Shown: positions 1 through 8,787, counted from the stretch's first letter. The stretch is 64,000 nt of DNA from QANA01 sp963665505 (GCA_963665505.1 OY762275.1:496001-560000); one strand, 5' to 3'. Notes: generated by a model not told the origin, from the letters alone. A program made the numbers and translations.

Positions 1-888
1 GTATTCTTCCAGACACAGGCCGCTTTCATAGATTGCCCCGGCGACCTCCACACCGACATAGCGGTAATGCCAAGGCTCGTATACGACGCCGGTGACAGTC
101 TGTTTATCTTCCGGGTAGCGCAGGATGAAACCGTATTTATAGGCGTTTTCGGCAAGCCACTTGCCTTCCGTCGTATCGGCGAAGGTATCGCTGCCATAAT
201 TGTGGTCTACGCTCAAGATATCTAAGGCCAGCCCCGCACAATGTTCGCTGCAATCGGCAGGGACCACTTTTACGGGGTTCGTATACGGGTCGCTGCCGTA
301 ATCAGGGTCTTGGGAGAGCCTGTTGTTGAACAGCTCCGCCTGCAGTTCGGGCGAGCGGTAGGCACTGTTTATGACGAAGGTGGTGATGCCTTTTTCTTTC
401 GCGGCTTCGAACATCTCTTTGGCGGCGGCTGCCACTTCCGCATCCGCATATACGGCGCCGGAATTCAATTCGACGAGATCGCCCAGTACGTCAGCAAGCT
501 CTACCAGGTTGTCCGGCGTATCCGTATATCTGTGTGCGAAATTGATGAGTTCGACCAAAGCGGCGGCTTCCCGGGCTTTATCGAGTTCGGTTTGACCCGT
601 ACCGACAACGGCGGTAACGTTTTCACTTTCGCTGGGTGTTGGAGAAATGGATGCGGAAACGACGGGGCTTTCCGAAGGCTCCGCCGGAGCGGAGGCCGAA
701 AGCGTGCCGATTAGTAGTACGGTGGCAAGACCTACGGCAAGGAAAACGATCGAGAATATCGTCAATCGGAGCAGCCTGCGCCGTTTCGCCCTTGCTCTGA
801 CGGCGGAACGCCGCCGCATGTAGGGGGCAAGGCCGGCCGGTGTTTTTCTATTATTTTTCCGGTTTTTATTGTACATATTTTTCCCCAT
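1..888 (-). CDS. D-alanyl-D-alanine carboxypeptidase, VanY/peptidase M15B type (C-terminus beyond window)
   Basis: This membrane-anchored zinc D,D-carboxypeptidase would trim the terminal D-Ala of peptidoglycan stem peptides outside the cell. A basic N-terminus is followed by one hydrophobic segment (about residues 40-65) and a Ser/Thr/Pro/Glu-rich linker. The catalytic domain shows the M15 signature SEHCAGLALD (about 214-223, His216 and Asp223) and EPWH with the second zinc His near 274. The reading frame is open to base 1, so the extreme C-terminus is missing. The start is taken at 888; a second in-frame ATG at 876 has a better-placed GGGG upstream and is equally possible. It is divergent from thyA. 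Confidence 0.88.
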   Translation of the reverse strand, partial: MGKNMYNKNRKNNRKTPAGLAPYMRRRSAVRARAKRRRLLRLTIFSIVFLAVGLATVLLIGTLSASAPAEPSESPVVSASISPTPSESENVTAVVGTGQTELDKAREAAALVELINFAHRYTDTPDNLVELADVLGDLVELNSGAVYADAEVAAAAKEMFEAAKEKGITTFVINSAYRSPELQAELFNNRLSQDPDYGSDPYTNPVKVVPADCSEHCAGLALDILSVDHNYGSDTFADTTEGKWLAENAYKYGFILRYPEDKQTVTGVVYEPWHYRYVGVEVAGAIYESGLCLEEY

Positions 889-968
889 ATAAAAAATCAC
901 AAGCGCTATATATTTAACTATACCACATCTTTACGGCGCGCAGATGTGATTTATTTGTAAATCCTGTT

Positions 969-996
969 TTGACAGGCATATCCGTACCCATATAAT
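969..996 (+). promoter_or_regulatory. Sigma-A promoter of thyA-folA
   Basis: A perfect -35 TTGACA (969-974) and -10 TATAAT (991-996) are separated by 16 bp, about 65 bp before the thyA start. A second possible box, TATACT at 1024 with TTGAAG at 1000, lies just downstream. Confidence 0.7.
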
Positions 997-1061
997 TCCT
1001 TGAAGGAAGGGGCAAAGGTATGCTATACTCAACTGGAATACAGCCCCAAAGGAGGGCGCCC

Positions 1062-1892
1062 ATGAGCAGAACCGATCAAATCTTTATACAAAATTGCAGG
1101 GATATTTTAGAAAGAGGGGTTTGGGATACCGATGCGCCCGTGCGCCCCAGATGGGAGGACGGCACCCCGGCGCATACCATAAAGCTTTTTGGCATCGTGA
1201 ACCGGTATGACCTCGGTCAGGAATTTCCCATACTGACGATCCGTAAAATCAATTTCAAGGCCGCCCTGGACGAAATACTCTGGATTTGGCAGAAAAAGTC
1301 CAACAATGTGAAGGACCTGCACAGCCATATTTGGGACGCCTGGGCGGGAGAAGACGATTCTATCGGCAAGGCATATGGGTACCAGCTGGGCATCAAGCAT
1401 ATCTATAAAGAAGGCCTGTTCGACCAGGTGGACAGGGTACTGTACGACCTTAAGCATACGCCGTACAGCCGGCGGATCCTTACGAACATCTACAACCACG
1501 CGGACCTGCATGAGATGCGCCTGTACCCCTGCGCGTACAGTATGACGTTCAATGTCAGCAAAGATACGCTGCATGCCATTTTGAACCAGCGCTCGCAGGA
1601 TATGCTGACGGCGAACAGCTGGAACGTCTGCCAATATGCCGCCCTGTTGGCTATGATCGCACAGGTGAGCGGGCTGAAAGCAGGCACGCTGTTGCATGTG
1701 ATCGCCGATGCGCATATTTACGACAGGCACATCCCGCTGGTGGAGAAGCTGATCCGGCGGCAGGGCCTGCCGGCGCCCAAACTGAATCTGGATAAGAGCC
1801 TGACGGATTTTTATCAATTCACTACGGAAAATGTGACGCTGGAAGGATATAAGAGTCTGCCGGGCATCGGGAAGATCCCCGTGGCCGTTTGA
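1062..1892 (+). CDS. thyA: Thymidylate synthase
   Basis: ThyA methylates dUMP to dTMP using methylenetetrahydrofolate, releasing dihydrofolate, in the cytoplasm. The 276-residue protein carries the nucleophile in MRLYPCAYSM (Cys157). It also has the Arg-rich phosphate-binding segment SRRILTN and the dUMP-contacting region SWNVCQYA, where the family Gln is conserved. The start is ATG 1062 because GGAGGG lies 5 bp upstream; an earlier in-frame ATG at 1020 has no ribosome site. folA begins 9 bp after the stop, so the dihydrofolate made here is reduced by the product of the next gene. Confidence 0.95.
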   Translation: MSRTDQIFIQNCRDILERGVWDTDAPVRPRWEDGTPAHTIKLFGIVNRYDLGQEFPILTIRKINFKAALDEILWIWQKKSNNVKDLHSHIWDAWAGEDDSIGKAYGYQLGIKHIYKEGLFDQVDRVLYDLKHTPYSRRILTNIYNHADLHEMRLYPCAYSMTFNVSKDTLHAILNQRSQDMLTANSWNVCQYAALLAMIAQVSGLKAGTLLHVIADAHIYDRHIPLVEKLIRRQGLPAPKLNLDKSLTDFYQFTTENVTLEGYKSLPGIGKIPVAV

Positions 1893-1901
1893 GGAGTTTT
1901 T

Positions 1902-2411
1902 ATGTATGCGATTCTGGCAGCCGATAAGAACTGGGGTATAGGGAAAGACGGGAAACTGCTGGCAAGGATCCCCGGGGATATGCGGTATTTCAAAAAAATG
2001 ACGAAGGGCAAAGCTGTCGTGATGGGCCGAAAGACTTTTCAGTCCCTTCCCGGCGGGTTGCCCGGCCGCCGCTGCATCGTACTTTCCCGCAGCGGTTTTA
2101 TGGCGAAGGACATGGCCGTTCTAAACGGCCCCCAGGCGCTTCTAAAAGAACTATCGAAGTATCCGCCGGAAGATGTGTTTGTGATAGGCGGCGGAGAGAT
2201 CTATGCGCTGCTGCTGCCCTATACGGACAGAGTATACGTTACCCAGATAGATCGCGTGTTCGAGGCGGATACGTTTTTCCCGAACTTGGACGAGGATACC
2301 GGGTGGGAGCGTACAAAAACGGGTGCCTGGCGTGAGGAAAAGGGGCTGCGGTACCGCTTCTGCGTGTACGAACGTGTTCGCCCGGTTTTTCCGGCGGGAG
2401 GCAACGCATAA
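1902..2411 (+). CDS. folA: Dihydrofolate reductase
   Basis: FolA reduces dihydrofolate to tetrahydrofolate with NADPH. At 169 residues it matches the usual bacterial length. The N-terminus AILAADKNWGIGKDGKLL is the Met20-loop region, the acidic substrate-binding residue sits in IPGDMRYF, and the NADPH-binding VVMGRKTFQS and FVIGGGEIY motifs are intact. It is the second gene of the thyA-folA operon, just behind thyA, and is followed by a hairpin terminator shared with the convergent MFS gene. Confidence 0.95.
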   Translation: MYAILAADKNWGIGKDGKLLARIPGDMRYFKKMTKGKAVVMGRKTFQSLPGGLPGRRCIVLSRSGFMAKDMAVLNGPQALLKELSKYPPEDVFVIGGGEIYALLLPYTDRVYVTQIDRVFEADTFFPNLDEDTGWERTKTGAWREEKGLRYRFCVYERVRPVFPAGGNA

Positions 2412-2422
2412 AAGTTACCAGT

Positions 2423-2466
2423 GCATGAAAAAAGGAGAAGCGCTTTGCGTTCCTCCTTTTTTCATG
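2423..2466. terminator. Bidirectional terminator between folA and MFS gene
   Basis: The inverted repeat CATGAAAAAAGGAG / CTCCTTTTTTCATG encloses a 15-nt loop, with A- and T-rich flanks suited to both convergent genes. Confidence 0.75.
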
Positions 2467-2471
2467 TTTTT

Positions 2472-3677
2472 TTATGCCTGTTCTTTCTTTTTCCAGGAAA
2501 GAAGGTAGACGGCAATGCCGGCCGCCAATACCAGCAGCAGGCCGGCCAGGCAGTAAAAGGCCGCGCCCATTCCATAGTGGTCGGCGATCCACCCGGTCAG
2601 GGGACTGGCCGGCAGCATGTAGATGCTGAAGATCATGGAAGATACGCCGACCAGCGTAGCCCGTTTATCCGAAGCGAAAATGTGGTTCAAGACCGCGCTT
2701 GCGTTGAGCGCCAGGATGACTTCGAAGAAAAAGACGATAAAGCAGCCGGCGGCGATGGTAAGCAGGCTGGGGGTGGACGCGGCCAGCAGCGCGCCGGCCG
2801 CGATGCCGAGCGTGCAGAAAAGAAGCCGCCTGGAAAACGCGAGGTGTTTTTCAAACAAAGGGGCTATCTTGGCCCCCAGAATCGAACCCAGGCTGATGCC
2901 GATGATATAAAAGCCGATCATATCTTCCACGGCTCCGTTTGAAGACAGCAGGTCTTGCATATAAAACGTGATGAGCGTACGAACGCAGGCGGCGAGAGCC
3001 GTAGAAAACATGATGCGGGCCGCTCTCGGCGTGTGCCGCAAAAACAGGACGCTGCCCTTGAATTGCTGCTTAAAATTCCTGCCCAGCACGCGCAGAGAAA
3101 ACTTCTGCATGCGGGAGGCCGATACCTTTGGTTCCCGCAGGGACAAGGCAAGCCCCGCGCTCGAGAGCGAGGTGACGATCTTGGAGGTATAGCTGAGAAC
3201 GTACCCGATCCGCAGGGCGATCCCCGAACAGAGGTTGCCCACGATCCCCGAGACCTGGTAACAGATCTCCCCGTTCCCCAGTATTTTGAGGTAGTCGTTT
3301 TTTCGGCCGTATTCTGCGAGGGAATCATAGCAGATCGCTTCTCTCGCACCGCTGAGCAAAGCCCACGCCAGGGCGGAAGCGCTGTAACTGAGGATGATCC
3401 CCAAAAGAGTTTTGGAAAAGATCATGAGCAAAGCCGAAAGCGCAAAGGACAGCTGGCTCAGGAAAAGGATTTTTTTCCGCCCCAATATGTCGGCGAGCAT
3501 ACCGCTCGGCACTTCGAACAGCAGGCTAGATACATGGAAAAAACCTTCGGCGATACCGAAATCCAGCAAGGTGAAGCCGCGGCTCAAGAGCAGCAGGATG
3601 TTTACGCCCCCGTATATCGAAAAGTTGCTCAGGAACTCCAAAGAGTACCATTTTGCCAATTGTTTTTTTATTTGCAT
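2472..3677 (-). CDS. MFS transporter
   Basis: This is a 401-residue integral membrane protein with about 12 hydrophobic segments and the MFS loop motif GMLADILGRKKIL after TM2. The substrate cannot be read from sequence. The second half (around 210-390) repeats the helix pattern of the first. It is the last gene of a leftward three-gene operon (DMT transporter, GNAT, MFS) and starts 10 bp after the GNAT stop. An antibiotic or sugar efflux role is possible, but no residues decide this. Confidence 0.85.
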   Translation of the reverse strand: MQIKKQLAKWYSLEFLSNFSIYGGVNILLLLSRGFTLLDFGIAEGFFHVSSLLFEVPSGMLADILGRKKILFLSQLSFALSALLMIFSKTLLGIILSYSASALAWALLSGAREAICYDSLAEYGRKNDYLKILGNGEICYQVSGIVGNLCSGIALRIGYVLSYTSKIVTSLSSAGLALSLREPKVSASRMQKFSLRVLGRNFKQQFKGSVLFLRHTPRAARIMFSTALAACVRTLITFYMQDLLSSNGAVEDMIGFYIIGISLGSILGAKIAPLFEKHLAFSRRLLFCTLGIAAGALLAASTPSLLTIAAGCFIVFFFEVILALNASAVLNHIFASDKRATLVGVSSMIFSIYMLPASPLTGWIADHYGMGAAFYCLAGLLLVLAAGIAVYLLSWKKKEQA

Positions 3678-3687
3678 ATCGGTCTAC

Positions 3688-4140
3688 CTATTTTAAGTTT
3701 TTAACCAAAGACACCATATCTTCGCATAAGGCGCCGTTTTCATAAATGGGTTGTGCATAATTGTCGGTAAAAAATCCCTTGACGGTATAGGCGTATCTGA
3801 ACCCCAGGCCCCTATAGAAAGCCAGCGCGGCCCTGCTGTTTGAACATGTGCCTACGCACATGGCGGTATATTCCTTTTCATATAACTTAAACAGATGCCG
3901 GACCAGCATCTTGCCCAATCCCCGTCTTCTGAACTTCGGGGAGGTAGCGATGTTTTTCAGTTCGGGCATTTTACCTTTTTCCGTATGGACGATTGCTTCC
4001 GCGGCGGTAACGCCGTCCACGAAAACAACGTACATATCTCCCCCGATGTAGCGTTCCACCATGGACCAATCCGGGTTAGCATCCAGCAGCATGTCTTTAT
4101 AAATTGTTTTATTTTCAAAAATCTGTCTGATTTCCAGCAT
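3688..4140 (-). CDS. GNAT-family N-acetyltransferase
   Basis: This 150-residue acetyl-CoA-dependent acetyltransferase has the pyrophosphate-binding motif A, RRRGLGKMLV, after beta-4. The downstream segment SRAALAFYRGLGF is typical of GNAT motif B. The acceptor is unknown. Its first 26 bases overlap the end of the upstream DMT transporter gene in another frame, which indicates translational coupling, and the MFS gene follows directly. Confidence 0.85.
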   Translation of the reverse strand: MLEIRQIFENKTIYKDMLLDANPDWSMVERYIGGDMYVVFVDGVTAAEAIVHTEKGKMPELKNIATSPKFRRRGLGKMLVRHLFKLYEKEYTAMCVGTCSNSRAALAFYRGLGFRYAYTVKGFFTDNYAQPIYENGALCEDMVSLVKNLK

Positions 4141-5011
4141 GATTTTTCTTCCCTTCCCGTTTTATGCTACGCAAGGTCATATACAAGACGCTGCCTATCA
4201 CGATGACACCGCCGAGTATATCCCGGGGCGAAGGGACTTCTCCCAGCAGGATATAGGCGAGGATCGTGCTGTAAATAGGTTCAAGGCAGGTGATGATGCT
4301 GGCTGTCTGCGTGCGTATATATTTGAGCGTACCGATGAACATCGTCTGCGCGATCCCCGTACACACGATCCCCAGGAGGGCGAGCAGCAGCATATCTTGG
4401 ACAGTGAACGCCGGCCGGTATACAAAGAGGCAGGGAAGCAAAATGATACAGGCCACCGCCTGTTCATAAAAGGCGATCGTCAGGCCCGTATAGACCGACG
4501 TGAGTTTTTTATTGAAAACCGAAAAGACCGCATAGGTGAGCCCGGAAAAGACGCCGATCAATATGCCTTTTGTGGCCGCGTTTTCCAGCGCAAACGAGGG
4601 AACTGCCAGCGCGATGCCTGCGAAAACGACAAGCGCCGCCAGGATATCTTCGGTCCGCAGCTTTTTGCGAAAAAAAAGCGGTTCCAGGAATGTCACAAAT
4701 ACGGGATACGTAGAAAAAGAAAGCAGGCCCAGCGCGACGGTGGAGAGTTGGATAGATGCATAAAAAAAAGACCAGTGTGCCGCAAGCAGCAGGCCGAGAA
4801 ATGCCATATAGGCGTAGTGCTTTTTTCGGGCGAGCCGCATGCGCCTTTTGGAAACGACCTGTATCAAGAGCAGGGCGACGCTGGAAAACAAGACCCTTCC
4901 AAACGTAATGACGAAAGCGGGCAGCGTGAGGTATTTTCCGATCACGCCGGAAAAGGCGAACAAAAGAATGGAAATATGCGTGAGCAAAATGCTTTTATCT
5001 TTTTGAAACAT
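4115..5011 (-). CDS. DMT-superfamily (EamA) transporter
   Basis: This 298-residue membrane protein has about ten hydrophobic segments arranged as two EamA repeats (roughly 5-140 and 150-285), like RhaT/RarD/YdcZ-type metabolite exporters. The start is ATG 5011 with AAGGA 5 bp upstream; the frame stays open to 5071 but has no ribosome site there. It is first in the leftward operon with a GNAT and an MFS transporter. The substrate is unknown. Its promoter carries a palindrome in the -35/-10 spacer. Confidence 0.88.
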   Translation of the reverse strand: MFQKDKSILLTHISILLFAFSGVIGKYLTLPAFVITFGRVLFSSVALLLIQVVSKRRMRLARKKHYAYMAFLGLLLAAHWSFFYASIQLSTVALGLLSFSTYPVFVTFLEPLFFRKKLRTEDILAALVVFAGIALAVPSFALENAATKGILIGVFSGLTYAVFSVFNKKLTSVYTGLTIAFYEQAVACIILLPCLFVYRPAFTVQDMLLLALLGIVCTGIAQTMFIGTLKYIRTQTASIITCLEPIYSTILAYILLGEVPSPRDILGGVIVIGSVLYMTLRSIKREGKKNHAGNQTDF

Positions 5012-5099
5012 GGAAATCCTTGAAGCCCCCGACAGAGGAATAAAATGGCAGAGACCCCGCGCGGGAGACAACCCGCCTCAAGACCCCGATAACCAGTGT

Positions 5100-5127
5100 A
5101 TCATATTTACATTTTAATGTAAAGCAA
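5100..5127 (-). promoter_or_regulatory. Promoter of the DMT-GNAT-MFS operon with an embedded palindrome
   Basis: On the minus strand, TTGCTT (5127-5122) and TATGAT (5105-5100) are 16 bp apart. The 16-bp palindrome TTACATT-TT-AATGTAA (5107-5122) almost exactly fills the spacer, which is a classic position for a repressor operator. Confidence 0.5.
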
Positions 5128-5174
5128 AGCCCGGTATAATACTCTTTTCAGAAGCATCCATATGAATTTTGATA

Positions 5175-5205
5175 TTGACAAATGTGCCGCCCCATTGCAA
5201 AATAT
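5175..5205 (+). promoter_or_regulatory. Possible pduL promoter
   Basis: TTGACA at 5175-5180 is a perfect -35. The downstream -10 is poor (CAAAAT at 17 bp spacing). A TATAAT at 5135-5140 is an alternative but lacks a convincing -35. Confidence 0.35.
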
Positions 5206-5233
5206 TGAATAGAAGTAAAGGAGGACATTCGAT

Positions 5234-5812
5234 ATGTCTCAAAACTCATTTTTAGTGGAAGTTTCCGCCCGCCATGTCCATCTCACACAAGAGGATGTGG
5301 AAAAATTATTTGGACAGGGCAAGACTCTCACTTATGTAAGGGATCTTTCTCAACCCGGGCAGTTTGTCTGTGAAGAGAGAGTTGATATTGTGGGACCGAA
5401 GCGTACGATCCCTAACGTAGTTATACTGGGTCCGGTACGGTCCAAGAGCCAAGTGGAAGTGGCGTTGACCGATTGTTTCACGCTGGGGGCCATCGCCCCT
5501 GTGCGGGAAAGCGGCGACCTGGCAGGTACGCCGGGCATCAGACTGCATGGGCCGGCCGGAGACCTTGATCTGGAAAAGGGGCTGGTCGTGGCCAAGCGCC
5601 ATATCCATATGCCGCCGGCGGACGCCGAAAGATTGGGCGTGCAGGACAAGCAGATCGTCCAGGTGAAAGTCGATACCACACGGCCGCTGATCTTTGGAGA
5701 CTGCGTGGTGCGGGTAAACCCCCAATACGCGCTTTCCATGCATGTCGACACCGACGAAGCAAACGCTGCGGCGATCGGCCGCAAGGGCTGCCAGGGAGAA
5801 ATCGTGAAATGA
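5234..5812 (+). CDS. pduL: PduL-type phosphate acyltransferase
   Basis: This enzyme interconverts acyl-CoA (propionyl- or acetyl-CoA) and acyl-phosphate and is unrelated to Pta. The 192-residue protein shows the paired PduL motifs VSARHVHL near the N-terminus and AKRHIHM at about residue 118, plus the C-terminal HVDTDEANA; these histidines hold the dinuclear metal site. It has no N-terminal encapsulation helix and no shell-protein genes lie nearby. It therefore probably acts as a free acetate/propionate phosphotransacylase rather than in a microcompartment. A transaldolase-like gene follows 58 bp later. Confidence 0.9.
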   Translation: MSQNSFLVEVSARHVHLTQEDVEKLFGQGKTLTYVRDLSQPGQFVCEERVDIVGPKRTIPNVVILGPVRSKSQVEVALTDCFTLGAIAPVRESGDLAGTPGIRLHGPAGDLDLEKGLVVAKRHIHMPPADAERLGVQDKQIVQVKVDTTRPLIFGDCVVRVNPQYALSMHVDTDEANAAAIGRKGCQGEIVK

Positions 5813-5870
5813 AATTTCCCCAAACATTCCGCCCGGGAAGACGCAAATGCATTTTAAAGGAGGGTTCCGC

Positions 5871-6569
5871 GTGCTTGTACTAATCGACAACGCCAATCTG
5901 AAAGAGATAGAGAGTTTGTACGAAATGTACCCGTATGACGGTGTGACGACAAACCCGACGATCTTGATGAAGGAGCATAAAGACCCTATCAAGCAATTGA
6001 AGAGCATCCGGGAACTTCTGCCGAGAGACAGCCAGCTCCATGCGCAGGTCGTTTCGGATACTACGAAAAGCATGGTGGAAGAAGCGTATTTTATGCTGCG
6101 GGAGATAGACGAACATTTGTTCATCAAAATACCTGTTACCGCGGAAGGCATGAAAGCCATTTATATTTTGAAAAAGGAAGGGATCAATGTGACCGCGACG
6201 GCCATTTATACCGCCATGCAGGCGTTTATGGCGGCTAAAGCGGGCGCGCGCTATACGGCTCCCTACGTGAACCGGCTGGACAATATGGGGGCCGACGGCG
6301 TGCAGGTCGCGGCGGATATACACAACATGCTGCGGATCCACAATATTCCTTCGGATGTATTGGCAGCCAGTTTCAAAAATACGCAGCAAGTGCTGGATCT
6401 GTGCAAAAAGGGGATCGGTGCCGTGACGGCGGCCCCCGATGTTTTGCGGGCCCTGATCTACCATGACGCTACGTTTACGGCGGAAGAGACTTTTACGCAG
6501 GATTTTTATTCACTGATCCACGAAGTAAAAGGGATACAATTGAAAAAGGACAAGCCCCATACGCACTGA
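5871..6569 (+). CDS. Transaldolase / fructose-6-phosphate aldolase-like protein
   Basis: This small TIM-barrel class I aldolase (232 residues) belongs to the TalC/FSA group, which either moves dihydroxyacetone units between sugar phosphates or cleaves fructose-6-phosphate. The Schiff-base lysine is Lys86 in FIKIPVT, and the N-terminal DGVTTNPT motif binds substrate. I place the start at GTG 5871, which has AGGAGG 7 bp upstream; an in-frame ATG at 5847 would actually contain that ribosome site within its coding sequence. Transaldolase and aldolase activities cannot be separated by eye. Confidence 0.88.
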   Translation: MLVLIDNANLKEIESLYEMYPYDGVTTNPTILMKEHKDPIKQLKSIRELLPRDSQLHAQVVSDTTKSMVEEAYFMLREIDEHLFIKIPVTAEGMKAIYILKKEGINVTATAIYTAMQAFMAAKAGARYTAPYVNRLDNMGADGVQVAADIHNMLRIHNIPSDVLAASFKNTQQVLDLCKKGIGAVTAAPDVLRALIYHDATFTAEETFTQDFYSLIHEVKGIQLKKDKPHTH

Positions 6570-6609
6570 AAAAAAGCAGCAATATGAGCAGTAACATACT
6601 TATGATAGA

Positions 6610-6652
6610 AAAGAAAGAAACAGCCGGTTATGCCGGCTGTTTCTTTCTTTTC
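6610..6652. terminator. Bidirectional terminator
   Basis: A near-perfect stem of AAGAAAGAAACAGCCGG pairs with its complement around a 5-nt loop. It lies between the convergent aldolase and C-S lyase genes. Confidence 0.9.
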
Positions 6653-6666
6653 ATTTCCGCAAACGA

Positions 6667-7836
6667 TTACAGAGCGTCGACCGCTGTTTTGAGCCGCTGC
6701 ATGGCTTCTTCGATCACGCACAGCGGAGAAGCGATATTGACCCGTTGGAACCCTTCCCCTTCTTCGCCGAACATGGCGCCGTCGTCCAGCCAGAGCCTTG
6801 CTTTTTTCTCGATCAAGTCTATCAGTTCGTCGTGAGAAAGACCCAGCGCACGGAAATCCAGCCAGACAAGGAAAGTGCCATCCGGCTCTATAAACTTAAT
6901 CTGCGGCAGGTTCTTTTCCACGAAATCCCGCACATACCAGATGTTTGTCTGCAGGTAAGCTTTCAACTGCTTCAGCCAATCCGCACCGCAGGTATACGCC
7001 GCATGACAGGCGACGATACCCATTAGGTTGATATTGATCGCGCAGCGCTCTTTTTCCGCGACAAACGATTCCCGTAGTTTCTCATTGGGGATAAATATGT
7101 TGGAAGCGCGCAAGGCCGGGATATTGAAGGTCTTGCTGGGCGCCGTGCATGTGACCGAGATATCGGCGAATTCCGGCTTGATGGAAGCAAACGGGATATG
7201 CGGACGTGTGAATGCAAAATCTTCGTGTATTTCGTCTGAAACGACGATTACGCCGTGCTTGACGCAGATATCGCCCATACGGGCCAGTTCATCCTTTGTC
7301 CAGACACGTCCGACAGGGTTGTGCGGACTGCACAGGATGAAGAGCTTGGGCGCGTTCTCCACGATTTGTTTTTCAAAATCTTCAAAATCGATCTGATATG
7401 TATTATTCTTTAAAACAAGAGGGCTGTTCACGACTATGCGGTTGTTTTGTTCCGTCATTTTTGTAAAGGGATAGTATACGGGGCGTTGCAACAAAACACC
7501 GTCGCCGGGCTGGGTAAACGCGCGGATCGCAATAGAGATGGCATTCACTACGCCGGGGGTAGGGACGATCCATTCTTTAGAGGTTTCCCAATCAAAATAG
7601 TCTTTTTGCCATTTGCAGACGGCATCCAGATATTTGTCCGGAACATAGCAATACCCAAGCACACCGAAATCGGCGGTTTCCTTTAGCGCATTGATAATTT
7701 CCACAGGGCTCTTGAAATCCATATCCGCGACCCACAGGGGCAATGTGTCCGCTGTATGTCCCGATTTTTCCAGCAATGTGTGCTTTGCGCTGCAACTGTT
7801 TTTGTAATCATATAGCGCATCAAAACAACAATCCAT
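6667..7836 (-). CDS. MalY/PatB-family PLP-dependent cystathionine beta-lyase (aminotransferase fold)
   Basis: This 389-residue fold-type I PLP enzyme is expected to cleave cystathionine or other cysteine S-conjugates to a thiol, pyruvate and ammonia. The MalY/PatB signature LPLWVADMDF is present at 32-41. The PLP lysine is in TAPSKTFNIP (Lys235), and the conserved CSPHNPVGR and SDEIHEDF motifs bind the cofactor. GGAGG lies 10 bp before the ATG. A good promoter precedes it. A methionine biosynthetic role would fit the methyl-cycle genes elsewhere in the window, but some homologues are regulators or aminotransferases. Confidence 0.88.
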   Translation of the reverse strand: MDCCFDALYDYKNSCSAKHTLLEKSGHTADTLPLWVADMDFKSPVEIINALKETADFGVLGYCYVPDKYLDAVCKWQKDYFDWETSKEWIVPTPGVVNAISIAIRAFTQPGDGVLLQRPVYYPFTKMTEQNNRIVVNSPLVLKNNTYQIDFEDFEKQIVENAPKLFILCSPHNPVGRVWTKDELARMGDICVKHGVIVVSDEIHEDFAFTRPHIPFASIKPEFADISVTCTAPSKTFNIPALRASNIFIPNEKLRESFVAEKERCAININLMGIVACHAAYTCGADWLKQLKAYLQTNIWYVRDFVEKNLPQIKFIEPDGTFLVWLDFRALGLSHDELIDLIEKKARLWLDDGAMFGEEGEGFQRVNIASPLCVIEEAMQRLKTAVDAL

Positions 7837-7877
7837 ATTTCATTCGCCTCCAAATTATGATCAAACATATACCTTTT

Positions 7878-7906
7878 ATTTTATGGCAAATCGCGCGTAT
7901 AGTCAA
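7878..7906 (-). promoter_or_regulatory. Promoter of the MalY/PatB gene
   Basis: On the minus strand TTGACT (7906-7901) and TAAAAT (7883-7878) are separated by 17 bp, about 40 bp upstream of the start codon. Confidence 0.65.
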
Positions 7907-7971
7907 TAAGTTCTGTCCGAAAAGCACGCACAGGCCAGCCGGAAAGGAGCCCATTCTTTTTTCTGATTTTG

Positions 7972-7980
7972 TGATATAAT
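7972..7980 (+). promoter_or_regulatory. Extended -10 element upstream of mtnN
   Basis: TGATATAAT (TG followed by TATAAT at 7975-7980) lies 38 bp before the start codon. No clear -35 is visible, which is compatible with an extended -10 promoter. Confidence 0.5.
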
Positions 7981-8017
7981 AATAAAAAACGATACAAGTA
8001 AAAGGATTGCAATAGAT

Positions 8018-8740
8018 ATGTATGGAATCATAGGTGCGATGGAGAGCGAAGTCGCATTGCTGCGCGGACGTATGCGGCGGCCAAAGGAACACACGATCGC
8101 AGGCATTGATTTTTGGGCGGGCGCGATTGCGGGGACCGATGCCGTATTGGCGCGGAGCGGGATTGGCAAAGTCAATGCGGCGATGTGCGCGCAGCTCATG
8201 ATAGACCGGTTTTCCGTGGATAAACTGATCAATACGGGGATCGCAGGCGGCGTTGCGCAAGGGCTTGCCGTGGGAGATTTTATCGTGGGGACATCCTCCG
8301 TGCAGCATGACTTTGATTTGGGCGCGCTGCATTATGTCCGTGGATATATGGGCAGCGGGGGAGACGGCAGCCGGCCCACGATATACTATTCGGACGCCGG
8401 CCTGGTGGCGGAGTTCAAAAGAGCGGCGGCAAACGTACTGCCGGATAGTAAAATAAAAGAGGGTGTGATCGCCACGGGCGATATTTTTGTGGAGTCGAGC
8501 GTGTTGAAAAAAGAACTGCATGCGCTTTTCTTTGCGTCCGCTGTGGAAATGGAAGGCGCGGCGATCGCACAGGTAGCCCGGGCAAACGGGGTGGCTTCCG
8601 TTATCGTACGAACCGTTTCGGACCTGGCAGATGAAGAAGCCGGGGTTTCTTTTGCAAGTTTTGAAAAGGCTGCGGCCGATGTTTCTGCAAACATATTGCT
8701 GCATATGCTGGAAAATGCGGGGAAACATAGCGTAGAATAA
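8018..8740 (+). CDS. mtnN: 5'-methylthioadenosine/S-adenosylhomocysteine nucleosidase
   Basis: MtnN hydrolyses MTA and SAH (and 5'-deoxyadenosine) to adenine plus the thioribose sugar, clearing by-products of SAM reactions. The 240-residue protein begins with the family hallmark IGAMESEVALL. It contains the NTGIAGGV loop, the substrate-binding VEMEGAAIAQVA (catalytic Glu region) and the catalytic Asp in RTVSDLAD. It is followed 47 bp later by the YwlG-like gene in the same direction. Confidence 0.95.
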   Translation: MYGIIGAMESEVALLRGRMRRPKEHTIAGIDFWAGAIAGTDAVLARSGIGKVNAAMCAQLMIDRFSVDKLINTGIAGGVAQGLAVGDFIVGTSSVQHDFDLGALHYVRGYMGSGGDGSRPTIYYSDAGLVAEFKRAAANVLPDSKIKEGVIATGDIFVESSVLKKELHALFFASAVEMEGAAIAQVARANGVASVIVRTVSDLADEEAGVSFASFEKAAADVSANILLHMLENAGKHSVE

Positions 8741-8787
8741 TTTTTATTGCCGGGTCTTTTGGGAGTTCGGCAAGGGAGGCAATAAAC

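Noticed and set aside
4139..5023. 294-codon ORF opposite the EamA transporter
   Set aside because: Highly charged, low-complexity shadow of a membrane-protein gene.
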